This document shows positions 33,584-41,840 of a stretch of DNA of 64,000 nucleotides, piece by piece (within the stretch, counting starts at the first letter, position 1; every line of letters begins with the position of its first letter). The DNA is from Fibrobacter succinogenes. GTDB taxonomy: Bacteria > Fibrobacterota > Fibrobacteria > Fibrobacterales > Fibrobacteraceae. The notes beneath the pieces were generated by a model. The model did not search any database. It had not been told where the DNA came from and saw only the letters and a program-made list of their open reading frames with translations. The stretch covers positions 62,001 through 126,000 of the forward strand of contig CACWNW010000005.1 in the NCBI GenBank assembly GCA_902762305.1, read 5' to 3'. Position numbers and translations under genes: made by a program.

Positions 33584-35362
33584 GTGAATCTTTCCCAGGC
33601 CTACCAGGATTTCGCACGCGCGTGCAACGGACGCATTCTCGTCATGGACGGGAACTTCGGTTCGCAGCTTATGCTCCAGATGCCCAAGGAGAAGGATTTC
33701 CGTGGGAAGATGTTTGCGAATCATCCGGTCGACCTTTCGGGAGACGAAGCCGTCCTTTGCGTCACGGCGCCGGACCGCGTGAAGAAGGTCCACAGGGCCT
33801 ACCTGGAGGCGGGGGCGGATATTATCCGCACGAACACCAGCAACGCGAATGCGTTCGGCCAGAAGCCGTTCCGGTTGGAGGACATGGCCTACGATATCGC
33901 GAAGGCGGGCGCTGCAGTCGCCTGCGAGGCGCTGGCGGAATATGATGACGATGTCCGGAACTGCCGTACGGGAAAGCTCGGGCAGGTCGTCGAGCGCAAG
34001 TTTGTCGCCGGCTGCATGGGGCCTGTAGGAACGGGAAGTTCTGCCGGGTTCCACGAGCTGGTGGATGTCTTCGGGGAACAGGCGCGCGGGCTTCTGGACG
34101 GAGGCGCCGATATCTTGCTCCTGGACGGCGTGAACGACGCGTTGAACGTGAAGGCCGCACTGTATGCGATAGACAAGGTCTGCAACGAACGCTCCGAACT
34201 TGTCCCGATAATGGTTTCGGGCCTGGTTTCGGAATGCGGCGGACGCTTGCTTGCCGGACAGACCACCGAGGCGCTGTGGTATAGCGTGAGTAGTTTCCCG
34301 GTTTTCTGCATCGGGTTCGAGGGTGCCGGCGAGGCGCAGGACGTATTCCCGTACCTGAAGGACATGGGTTCCGCGCCAGTGCGCATGAGCGTGATGGAAA
34401 GCGTCGACCTGCAAAAGATTGAACAGCACGATAGCGAACTTGCCAAGGAATGCGCGAAAAGGATTTGGCGCTACTCCGATGGCGGGCTCGTGAGCGTTAT
34501 TGGCGGGAGTCGCGGGACTGGCCCAGAGACGGTGCGCTTCATTGTGAAGGCCCTGAAGGGGAGCCGCGCGCGTCGTGTCCCGGCACGCCGCTACAACATG
34601 CTCCTGAGCGGGCTCGACCCGATGGACGTTTCGCACGAAGGGCCCTGCGTGATGATTGGCGGGAATGGCAGTGCGCAGATATTGTCGGTGAACCTCGATG
34701 GCGACAGCGATATCGCGGATGCGGGCCAGGCGATGTGCCCCGTTATGGTGCAGTCGTCGAAATGGGATACTTTGCTTGCCGGCATGGAAAGCGTGCAGGG
34801 CAAGGGAATCGCGCGTTCCATCAGCCTCGCCGATGGCGAAGAGGCCTTCTTGTCGAAGGCAGCCGAAATCCGCAAGCGCGGGTTTGCCGCCGTGTGCTTC
34901 GCCGAAGACGAGAAGGGCACCGCCGATACATTCGAACGCGGGAGCGAGATTGTCGAGCGCATGTACCGCCTGCTGGTGGGCAAGTTGAACTTCCTCGCCG
35001 AAGATATTGTATTCGAACCGAACGTGAAATTTGATGATGGCTTGTCGCCCACGGGCGATTCCGTGAACCTGCTTTTCAAGGTGTGCCGCTACGTGAAGGC
35101 GAATCTGCCCTATGCCCATGTGTTGGGCGATACCGCGATGCTCGGTCTGGATTTCGATGACGAGGAAATCAAGGCGGGCCTGTATTCCGTGTTCCTCCAC
35201 CATGCGAAAAAGAGCGGGGTGGATTTTGTCGTCTCGGATGAGAACGATTTCCCTGCATACGAGGAAATTCCGTACAGGCTGTGCTGCCTGCTCGAAGACT
35301 GCGTGCTTTCGCGCACGCCCGATGCATGGGAAAAACTCCGCGCCTTTGCCGCCGACAGGTAA
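33584..35362 (+). CDS. Degenerate MetH-like protein (Hcy and pterin modules, metal ligands lost)
   Basis: A 592-residue protein colinear with the first two modules of cobalamin-dependent methionine synthase; cobalamin and activation modules are absent. Matching blocks include RAYLEAGADIIRTNTSNANAF, GGADILLLDGVNDALNVKAA, PIMVSGLVSECGGRLLAGQTTEA and, in the pterin module, SSKWD...QGKGI.RSIS. The three zinc cysteines of MetH (GLNCALG and GGCCGTTP) are replaced: IGFEGAG at 243-249 has Gly, and IGGSRGTGP at 306-314 has Ser-Arg. About 40 residues of the pterin barrel are missing after CVMIGGNG. Methyl transfer to homocysteine is therefore unlikely. GTG start behind GAGGTAGG. It is encoded with three lipoproteins. 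Confidence 0.8.
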   Translation: MNLSQAYQDFARACNGRILVMDGNFGSQLMLQMPKEKDFRGKMFANHPVDLSGDEAVLCVTAPDRVKKVHRAYLEAGADIIRTNTSNANAFGQKPFRLEDMAYDIAKAGAAVACEALAEYDDDVRNCRTGKLGQVVERKFVAGCMGPVGTGSSAGFHELVDVFGEQARGLLDGGADILLLDGVNDALNVKAALYAIDKVCNERSELVPIMVSGLVSECGGRLLAGQTTEALWYSVSSFPVFCIGFEGAGEAQDVFPYLKDMGSAPVRMSVMESVDLQKIEQHDSELAKECAKRIWRYSDGGLVSVIGGSRGTGPETVRFIVKALKGSRARRVPARRYNMLLSGLDPMDVSHEGPCVMIGGNGSAQILSVNLDGDSDIADAGQAMCPVMVQSSKWDTLLAGMESVQGKGIARSISLADGEEAFLSKAAEIRKRGFAAVCFAEDEKGTADTFERGSEIVERMYRLLVGKLNFLAEDIVFEPNVKFDDGLSPTGDSVNLLFKVCRYVKANLPYAHVLGDTAMLGLDFDDEEIKAGLYSVFLHHAKKSGVDFVVSDENDFPAYEEIPYRLCCLLEDCVLSRTPDAWEKLRAFAADR

Positions 35363-35369
35363 TAAGAAA

Positions 35370-35390
35370 GCCGCGGTTTTGTTCCGCGGC
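35370..35390. terminator. Terminator between convergent genes
   Basis: The stem GCCGCGG / CCGCGGC has a seven-base loop. On the minus strand it is followed by TTTCTTATT, so it best serves the large minus-strand gene ending at 35445. It can also act after the MetH-like gene, which ends eight bases before it. Confidence 0.65.
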
Positions 35391-35444
35391 ATGTCTCCAG
35401 AAATGTTTCCTGAAATTTGAGGCTGCACCCGGATGGGTACGGCA

Positions 35445-38400
35445 CTATTGCCAGCTGTTGGTGAATCCCATGCCGATGGCGAACTTGATTCGCGTGGGCG
35501 ATGCCACATCCGGCAAGATCGGGATGTCGATGGGCGAGGGCTTCCAGCTTCCGCTCCTCCCGTTCTCGTCGCCGATGCGGCTCAGGGCACGCGCGAACGT
35601 GAGCGAGATGTCGAGCGGGATGCTGTAGAATATCTTGTTGCTCCACCTGAAGCTAAGGCCCACGGAACGGTCCCAGAAGTCGTGGTCGGTGAACTTGTCC
35701 GTGTCGAACCACTTGCTGTTCCAGGCGGCTCCGATCTGTGCGAACGCATCCACGTAGAACCCGCGCGTCTCGAAAATCCAGAATCCCTTGCGCCAGTCGT
35801 CGTAGACGGGGAAGAGGTAGTGGAGTTCCGCCATGGCGGTCTTGGTGCCTGCACGCGTGTAGCTCTCGGAGCTGCGCAGGTAGGGGTAGCCTTCCAGCAT
35901 CACTGGGCTGTAGTAGTACGAATCGAGCGTGTCCTCTTTCGCGTCGGTGCTCCAGTTGAATATGCCGGCGATTTTTCCGCCTGCGGCGAGGCGTGCGCCG
36001 GTGAGCGGGCTCTGCAGGCTCCCGTAGAGGTTGATGCCGAACTCGTTGATGTTGAAGTTCCTGTACTTGGGCTTGATGGAGCCGCTTTCGGTGACATAGA
36101 AACTTTCGGCGAATGTCCCCGGGCGGTAGAGGTTGCTGTTCGAGTACTGGTAGTAGACCGTGAAGCCGTTGCCCTGTCCGCTGATTCCCGTGCCGTCTTC
36201 GCCCTCCTCGTCGCCATAAATTCCGAACATGGCCATCGCGCTGAAGCGCTTATGGTAGGTCCATGCGAATTTGTCTTTGTAAAGGTCGAAATTTGCCCAG
36301 TCGTAACCGAGTGCGAGTTGCAGGGTGTCGCTCGACTTGAATAGGCTGTAGCCCGCAGCTCCCGTGATTGCCTGCATGGGGACCGCGTAGTGGTTTACGC
36401 CAATGCTGTCTTCTTTGGTGCGAACGTCTTCGTAACGGACTGTGTCCTTGCTCGTGTAGTTTGCGTATGTGTAGCTGAGCGCGAAGTCGATGGGCGTGCT
36501 GTGGTTTTCCCACGCGACGAAGAATTCCTTTTCCTGTTTCGGGTTGAGGCCGTCGGTGTTGATGTAGTCGAAGCCCTGCCCGAGTTCCAGGAGGAGTCCC
36601 AGCTGGATGGTGTTCTTCTTGAGCGGGTCGGAGAGGATCATCGCGAGGCCCGCCTTCGCCTTGAGCTGGCCTTCGCCGAACACGGTGAGGTCGGGCGCGT
36701 TCTCGCTGAAGGAGAGAATTGGGATGAACAGCGGGACCGTCGGGATGGGCTTGTAGTTCTGCTCGGTGCCGGCGAATTCACGTTCCTCGAGTTCGATATG
36801 CTTTTCGATGCGCGGGATGGGCGAGCCCTTGAGTACGATTTCGTTGGTGGCGGGCTTCTGCGTGATGGTGTAGGTCGTATCGAGAATCTTGATGACGGAA
36901 TCGCGCATGGTGACGACCGGTCCGGACGTGCAGTTCGCGGCCGCGTTGGCCTGGGCGCTGTCATTCTGGATTTGCGTGGCGGCGATAGAGTCCGCGGTTG
37001 TGCTGGAATCTGCGCAGTTGTTCCATACGGTGTCGGCGACCTGGATGGTGCTGTCCCGCCGGGAGATGTTCACCGTCGTGTCGTTTACCATCGCGACTGT
37101 TGCGTACGGGAGCTTGTAGAGCGAGAATCCGTCCTTGTCGTACTGTGTGTAGTACATCGTGTCGCCCGCGAGAACCGGCGTGAATGCGCCGCCGATGACG
37201 TTCGTGAGTGCGCGTTCGGCCCCGGTGGCGAGGTCCTTCTCGATGAGGTTGAAAATGCCGTTCCTGTTGCTTGCGAAAACAATCCTGTTGTCGTCTATCC
37301 AGTTTACGTCGCGTTCGTCAAAGTTCTCGGAACTCAGGATTTTCATGTTTTTGCCGTCCGAGTCGATGACGGCGATGCCGCGGTGCACGTCGTCGAAGAA
37401 GCTGAAGGCGATTCGCATGCCGTCGGGACTGTACTTCGGGCTGTATATGTTGTAGTACCGGTATTTCGCGTCGGGCACGAAGATGTCGATCGGGTCTTCG
37501 GAGGTGTATTCGTCGAAGTTCGCGGTAAAGGGAACCTTGCTCAGGACGAAGCGCGTGCTGTGGGGCTCGCGGCGCACGAAGACGACTTCGGTTCCCTGCC
37601 TGTTGAATGCGGGGTAGACCGCGTCGATGAGGTAGGTCAGCGTGAGCTTGTTCTTGTTCGTGTCGCTCACCGCGATATCGAAATGGGCGTGCCCGTCCTT
37701 GTCGCGGTTCTGGAATGTCACGTAGGCGAGGATGGGGCCTTTCTCCGGAGCGTTGTACACGTCGATGCCCTTGTCGAACCAGGGCTTCTTCGCGCGGAAC
37801 CCGCTCTTCGCGTAGTCGCCGATATTGATGGTGGAATCTTCGTCGGTTTCTTCCTCGATAGATATCTGGCCGATTTCGATGCCGTCAATTTTGTTGGCGG
37901 CCGTGTCTGCGGGAGCATCCTTTGCCGTGCTGTCCGGCGTGAGCGGCATCTTGAAAACCGCGCCGTCGAACCATGGCCCGCCGAAGTTGGAAACGCCGTA
38001 CAGGTGGTCGCCCGCGACTACGGGGAAGTCCTGCCAGAAGGCGTCCGTGGTTAACTTCTTGCCTTCGACGAGCGTGCCGAGAGAGTCCTTCTGCGCCTTG
38101 TAGGCTTCGGTGATTTCCTTTTTCCAGGCTGCGTAGAGTTCCTTTTCGCTGATGCCGATGGCTTTCTTGAGGGCGCCGTCGAGCGTGACCCTGTACGGGC
38201 GCGAAAGTTCCGTCCAAATTTTCGGGATGGCGTTTTCTCCGTAATGCTTCGCTATGTAGCGCACGAGAGCGAACCCTTGCGTGTAGGGGCCGAGTTCGGC
38301 GAATAGCGAGTTGTCGGAGAAGTTGTGCATGTATTCGAGCGGGAGGAGCGAATCGTTGAGGGCGGCGACGCGCAGCAGCATGTCGCGGTGGGTGTCCCAG

Positions 38401-38972
38401 GCGTCGAACCCCATGCGGGCGGATTCGAACTGCGCCGTGCCCTCGGCGAACCAGAGCGGTTGCAGCGTGAAGGGGATGAAGGTCGTGAAGTCGCTCGTGA
38501 TGCGTTCGTTGTAGTAGTCGGTGTAGCCGATTTGCAGCCCGTAGATGTTCGGGAGGATCTTGCTGCCGTTCTCGATGCTTACCAGGTGGCTGAATTCGTG
38601 CGTGATGACGTCGGCGAGCCAGCCGTGGCTACTGCGGACCTTGAAATCCCAGTTGGTGAGCCAGAGGTTCACCGCGTTTTCGCTCGGGACGGCGCTACCG
38701 TTGCTGTAGAGTGCATTGTTGAGCACCGCGTTCACGCGACCCGGCAGGTCCTTCTTGTAGCGGCCCACGACGGAATCGTAGACTGCTTCGGCATACGACG
38801 AGAGCACGGATGCATGCTCCGTATATTCCTGCGGGTAAATGAACTGGAAATGCTTCGTATCGGCGGTCTTCCACTTGATATCGCTCTGGTTGCCGTAAAA
38901 ACCGGCAGCGTTTGCGGCTACCGCGAGGAGTGCCGTGGCACAACATAAAATCTTTTTCGCATCAAAAATCAT
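35445..38972 (-). CDS. Outer-membrane fusion: MA-like peptidase, TolB-type propeller, beta-barrel
   Basis: A 1175-residue protein with a signal peptide ending near 'AANA'. Residues about 30-270 are gluzincin-like: VITHEFSHLVS at about 122-132 and WFAEGTAQFES at about 174-184 supply the HExxH and downstream Glu of the peptidase-MA pattern. Residues about 300-660 contain TolB/WD40-like propeller blades (YSPKYSPDGMRIAFSFFD, NWIDDNRIVFASNRNGIFNLI). From about 740 to the end, alternating strands indicate a large beta-barrel. A TACATT box lies nine bases before the ATG with no ribosome site. Role unknown; possibly surface proteolysis or outer-membrane biogenesis. Confidence 0.75.
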   Translation of the reverse strand: MIFDAKKILCCATALLAVAANAAGFYGNQSDIKWKTADTKHFQFIYPQEYTEHASVLSSYAEAVYDSVVGRYKKDLPGRVNAVLNNALYSNGSAVPSENAVNLWLTNWDFKVRSSHGWLADVITHEFSHLVSIENGSKILPNIYGLQIGYTDYYNERITSDFTTFIPFTLQPLWFAEGTAQFESARMGFDAWDTHRDMLLRVAALNDSLLPLEYMHNFSDNSLFAELGPYTQGFALVRYIAKHYGENAIPKIWTELSRPYRVTLDGALKKAIGISEKELYAAWKKEITEAYKAQKDSLGTLVEGKKLTTDAFWQDFPVVAGDHLYGVSNFGGPWFDGAVFKMPLTPDSTAKDAPADTAANKIDGIEIGQISIEEETDEDSTINIGDYAKSGFRAKKPWFDKGIDVYNAPEKGPILAYVTFQNRDKDGHAHFDIAVSDTNKNKLTLTYLIDAVYPAFNRQGTEVVFVRREPHSTRFVLSKVPFTANFDEYTSEDPIDIFVPDAKYRYYNIYSPKYSPDGMRIAFSFFDDVHRGIAVIDSDGKNMKILSSENFDERDVNWIDDNRIVFASNRNGIFNLIEKDLATGAERALTNVIGGAFTPVLAGDTMYYTQYDKDGFSLYKLPYATVAMVNDTTVNISRRDSTIQVADTVWNNCADSSTTADSIAATQIQNDSAQANAAANCTSGPVVTMRDSVIKILDTTYTITQKPATNEIVLKGSPIPRIEKHIELEEREFAGTEQNYKPIPTVPLFIPILSFSENAPDLTVFGEGQLKAKAGLAMILSDPLKKNTIQLGLLLELGQGFDYINTDGLNPKQEKEFFVAWENHSTPIDFALSYTYANYTSKDTVRYEDVRTKEDSIGVNHYAVPMQAITGAAGYSLFKSSDTLQLALGYDWANFDLYKDKFAWTYHKRFSAMAMFGIYGDEEGEDGTGISGQGNGFTVYYQYSNSNLYRPGTFAESFYVTESGSIKPKYRNFNINEFGINLYGSLQSPLTGARLAAGGKIAGIFNWSTDAKEDTLDSYYYSPVMLEGYPYLRSSESYTRAGTKTAMAELHYLFPVYDDWRKGFWIFETRGFYVDAFAQIGAAWNSKWFDTDKFTDHDFWDRSVGLSFRWSNKIFYSIPLDISLTFARALSRIGDENGRSGSWKPSPIDIPILPDVASPTRIKFAIGMGFTNSWQ

Positions 38973-39077
38973 CGTTCTATAAATGTAGGAAATTCAGCCC
39001 CGAAAACCCACAAAGTTGACGGCAAAATGGCTCAGTGGTCCCAAACAGTACTAAATATCCATGATGAGTTGGAAAAG

Positions 39078-39296
39078 ATGAAAAAACTTGCATGCCTAAT
39101 CCTTTGTCTGTTCTTCTGGAATTGTTGTCCGATCTGCAATAGCCACCGCTTTTACACCATTGAAAAATCGGCGGATGTCGATGCCGTTGAAAAGTATCGT
39201 GATGTTCACTATCTTTTAAATACTCAAAGATTTGATTTTGTTGATGATACCCTTCAGGAACATTATTATGAATGCTTTCTTTCTTCTTGGATATGA
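39078..39296 (+). pseudogene. Family A lipoprotein gene, 5' part only
   Basis: A 72-codon frame whose first ~57 residues match the start of the intact family A copies at 40703 and 41841 (MKKLACLILCLFFWNCCPIC, YTIEKSADVDAVEKYRDVHY, FDFVDDTLQEHYY). Similarity stops abruptly after 'TATTATGA' and the frame ends at a TGA 40 bases later. The matching 3' part of a family A gene lies after the next gene (40046-40194). The gene therefore appears split by a B-family gene or built by recombination. Confidence 0.7.
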
Positions 39297-39329
39297 TTGG
39301 ATACTGGTTCTCGAACTAGGAGGGACAAA

Positions 39330-40043
39330 ATGATTGTCAGGAAATTAATGTTTTTTTTGATTATTGTTACGATAAGTTCCTTCGCCAAGGAAAAAGTCGT
39401 CTTCGCAACAGGAGAGAATGTTAAGACGGAATTAGAGAAAGGCGAATATTATAATGATCTAAAATATTTTAAAGAACAAATGACGAATTTTTTTGGAGAA
39501 ACTCTGCTAGATGTTAATCAGGATGGTTTTTATTTGGAGATGGGGAAATGGAGAGTCTCTCAAACGGAAATTTTGGGTGATGGGAGTTATTCTGCGTATA
39601 TTCCTGTGAATTCAAAAAAAATGAAGATAATTTATATACCTCCATATCAGTGTGAGGATGGACCCAGTATGGGAAAATGCCGCGAGTGCTTAGAAAAAGC
39701 CATATGGAAAAATAAAAGGAATATTTATGACAGATGTTATGGAATAAAACAGATTTCAGATAGTGTGGCTATTCTTATAAAGAAGTTTTTTGATGAAAAT
39801 AGACTTTCTTTACAAAAATCAAGTCTTGGAATTTTTTATTCAAAAAGAGGGGAGCAATGCAGCGATGACTTCTATATCCTTTCTCAAGAAAAAAGTGAGA
39901 GAAAAATTATCCGAATGGTCCCGCCGGGCTGTATTGACAACGAAATGAAAAAGAATAAAATCATCGACGAGTACATTTACCTGTACGAGCAGTTCTATTC
40001 TATATTTCACAGCAACTTTGAAGAATGCCGCTGGGAATACTGA
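39330..40043 (+). CDS. Family B secreted protein B1
   Basis: A 237-residue protein with a signal peptide (MIVRKLMFFLIIVTISSFA). The ATG at 39330 has a strong AGGAGGGA site. The mature part has several cysteines (CEDGPSMGKCRECLEKAIW...CYGIKQ) and ends FHSNFEECRWEY. The closing F-x-x-C-(R/H)-W pattern is shared with B2 and B3 (FRACHWENF, FSDCRWNNF). It is AT-rich with codon use unlike the GC-rich genes outside the array. It lies between two halves of a family A gene. Function unknown; probably periplasmic. Confidence 0.65.
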   Translation: MIVRKLMFFLIIVTISSFAKEKVVFATGENVKTELEKGEYYNDLKYFKEQMTNFFGETLLDVNQDGFYLEMGKWRVSQTEILGDGSYSAYIPVNSKKMKIIYIPPYQCEDGPSMGKCRECLEKAIWKNKRNIYDRCYGIKQISDSVAILIKKFFDENRLSLQKSSLGIFYSKRGEQCSDDFYILSQEKSERKIIRMVPPGCIDNEMKKNKIIDEYIYLYEQFYSIFHSNFEECRWEY

Positions 40044-40045
40044 TT

Positions 40046-40194
40046 TTATTGACAAAAGAATGCCCGAACCCTCAAGTCGCCTCAAGATTGTTGTCACGAA
40101 AGACGGGAAAGAGACTGTGTTCGAATTTGATATCGTCCAAAAAGCGTACAAGTCCAGACATTCCTGCAAATGGATGTCTTTTATATTGTTCTAG
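40046..40194 (+). pseudogene. Family A gene, stranded 3' part
   Basis: This carries the conserved family A end (RMPEPSSRLKIVVTKDGKETVFEFDIVQKAYKS...) in an open frame to a TAG at 40192-40194, without a start or signal peptide. DNA identity to the 3' end of the intact copy at 42205-42350 is very high. Together with 39078-39296 it brackets B1. Confidence 0.75.
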
Positions 40195-40200
40195 TTCGGT

Positions 40201-40224
40201 AAATAATTTATATTCATTCTGTGT
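40201..40224 (+). promoter_or_regulatory. Array promoter-like repeat, copy 1
   Basis: Contains AATAATTTATATTCATTC, the motif shared by five places in the array. TATATT is the probable -10 box. It ends in GTG, which opens a 50-codon frame unlike anything else; the more plausible downstream frame begins at 40247. Confidence 0.55.
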
Positions 40225-40246
40225 ACAATCAGAGAAAAGAAGATAA

Positions 40247-40693
40247 ATGCCATCGTATTGCCGCTTTCGGCGGCGAGACCGGCGCCGGGCTACGCTTGCC
40301 GGGGTGCATGCGGAAGTGTCGGAAAGGGACGGTCGCAGCTTGGGCTTCCAGGAGCAATTGTATTATAAGTTAAAAAATTTGGGAAAAAAACAAAAATATG
40401 TCGGCCTGAGCATTCCCACCCTTGGTATTTTTGGCGACTACTTCATGTACGATCATGCGAACAGGAATGACAATCAGACGAATTTCAAAGATAAAGAGCA
40501 ATTTGAAAAGGAGGCTCTTGATAAGAATTTAGATGTTGGTCCTTATCCTGCTTGGGCCAGCAAATTCCACAATCCTGAAAAAAATGACAAGATGTGGATG
40601 GGCCGGGGTGCTGGCATATTTAATTTCTTGTATGGTTGGTTCATAATTCCGTCTGCGTGGGCAATGATGGATGAATGGTTCCCGAATCCATAG
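40247..40693 (+). CDS. Orphan protein, possibly a truncated C-terminal module
   Basis: A 148-residue frame between family A pieces. Its first ~105 bases are GC-rich and encode many arginines (YCRFRRRDRRRATLAGVHAEVSERDGR). After 'GFQEQLYYKL' the DNA becomes AT-rich like the rest of the array. The last ~90 residues (GIFGDYFMYDHANRND...MWMGRGAGIFNFLYGWFIIPSAWAMMDEWFPNP) look like a protein C-terminus with a hydrophobic segment. There is no signal peptide and no clear ribosome site. It could be the C-terminal remnant of a larger protein fused to unrelated DNA; I do not recognise a family, and the start is uncertain. Confidence 0.4.
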   Translation: MPSYCRFRRRDRRRATLAGVHAEVSERDGRSLGFQEQLYYKLKNLGKKQKYVGLSIPTLGIFGDYFMYDHANRNDNQTNFKDKEQFEKEALDKNLDVGPYPAWASKFHNPEKNDKMWMGRGAGIFNFLYGWFIIPSAWAMMDEWFPNP

Positions 40694-40702
40694 GGATTTA
40701 TT

Positions 40703-41200
40703 ATGAAAAAACTTGCATGCTTGTTTCTCTGTCTGTTCCTCTGGAATTGTTGTCCGATTTGTGGGAGCGACTGCTTCTATACCATCGAAAAATCGGTGGA
40801 TGTCGATGCTGTTGGAAAGTATCGTGATGTACATTATGATATTACTGGAGGGTCTTACGATTTTGTTGATGATACCCTTCAGGAACGTTATTATGAAATT
40901 TTCCGTTTATATATAGATTCTCTGAATGTATATAATCTCAGCATGCCAGTCTCTGTTGATGCTTATATTACACACGAAGGTGAAATAGAGAAGATTGATT
41001 CGTCCTTGGTTCAATATAGGAAGGTCGTAAAAGGAATGTTGGGGATTTTTATTGTTAATAAAAGAATGCCTGAACCATCTAGCCGTCTTAAAATTGTTGT
41101 CACGAAAGACGGGAAAGAGACTGTGTTTGAATTTGATATCGTTCAAAAAGCGTACAAGTCCAGACATTCCCGAAAATGGATGTCTCTTATATCGTTTTGA
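40703..41200 (+). CDS. Family A lipoprotein A2 (intact)
   Basis: A 165-residue protein with a hydrophobic signal and lipobox-like LFLWNCC (PIC follows). The first ~45 mature residues (CFYTIEKSVDVDAVGKYRDVHY) and the last ~45 (RMPEPSSRLKIVVTKDGKETVFEFDIVQKAYKSRHSRKWMSLISF) are nearly identical among family members. The middle (about 46-118) varies. The ends are conserved at DNA level too, consistent with recombination between copies. Function unknown; probably a cell-envelope lipoprotein. Confidence 0.72.
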   Translation: MKKLACLFLCLFLWNCCPICGSDCFYTIEKSVDVDAVGKYRDVHYDITGGSYDFVDDTLQERYYEIFRLYIDSLNVYNLSMPVSVDAYITHEGEIEKIDSSLVQYRKVVKGMLGIFIVNKRMPEPSSRLKIVVTKDGKETVFEFDIVQKAYKSRHSRKWMSLISF

Positions 41201-41252
41201 ACAGATGCCTTATTCCTCCGCTGAGGGACTCGGTTATTTGCAATTCTAGAGC

Positions 41253-41275
41253 GAATAATTTATATTCATTCTGTG
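41253..41275 (+). promoter_or_regulatory. Array promoter-like repeat, copy 2
   Basis: Contains AATAATTTATATTCATTC, with TATATT at 41261-41266. Its terminal GTG (41273) is the start codon of the next gene, so that transcript would be leaderless. Confidence 0.6.
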
Positions 41276-41818
41276 CACAGATTTAAAAAAAGCGTTCTTA
41301 TCTTGTCTATGTTTCTTTTGACGTCCTGCTTTTACAGCGAAATGCGGGTGGATTATACTGTAGAAGGATGTGATGAAAAAAAAGTATTTTGTATGGCGGA
41401 TTATCCTTATACTCAAGAAGAGGTTGGGGATTCTGTTGTTCCATATCATAGATTTTTCATAATGGAAATAGAGAATAATGATGAATATGGAATATATTTA
41501 CCTAAGGAAGTAGAAGAAGAAGTTTCGGCCGAATACATCTCTCTTGTAGATGAACAAGGAGAGAATGTGAAAATGATAGTGACGCTGAAAAATGGACTAA
41601 ATTATTCAGAAATAGAACTGAAAAAAATAAAGTTTGAACCGTCATCAATCAGAAAAGGGAATTTTTTTATCACTGTTCTAACGCCATCTATTCAGTCATA
41701 TGAAGTAGAATTTAAATTTGAAAAGAAAGATGGATCGGTCTTTGCCTTTGATTTTAAGGTGAATCAAGAACGTAAAAAAAAGAGGTATTTTATCCTTGGT
41801 GAGTTGTTGAGAATGTGA
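41273..41818 (+). CDS. Divergent family A-like lipoprotein A*
   Basis: A 181-residue lipoprotein (MHRFKKSVLILSMFLLTSC) with GTG start embedded in the array promoter motif. Its overall plan follows family A. The C-terminal pattern (VEFKFEKKDGSVFAFDFKVNQERKKKRYFILG) parallels VVTKDGKETVFEFDIVQKAYKSRHSRKW, suggesting distant homology. The middle is rich in acidic residues (YLPKEVEEEVSAEYISLVDEQGE). It is followed 22 bases later by A3. Function unknown. Confidence 0.65.
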   Translation: MHRFKKSVLILSMFLLTSCFYSEMRVDYTVEGCDEKKVFCMADYPYTQEEVGDSVVPYHRFFIMEIENNDEYGIYLPKEVEEEVSAEYISLVDEQGENVKMIVTLKNGLNYSEIELKKIKFEPSSIRKGNFFITVLTPSIQSYEVEFKFEKKDGSVFAFDFKVNQERKKKRYFILGELLRM

Positions 41819-41840
41819 CAATCTTTCAGCGTAATAGGCT

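Noticed and set aside
36390-38054. 554-codon frame opposite the peptidase/barrel gene
   Set aside because: Antisense shadow of a gene with clear domains; no signal peptide, motif or ribosome site.
40222-40372. 50-codon frame from the GTG in the first array promoter motif
   Set aside because: It crosses the GC-rich insert in a different frame and ends early; the 40247 frame continues into a protein-like C-terminus, so it is preferred.
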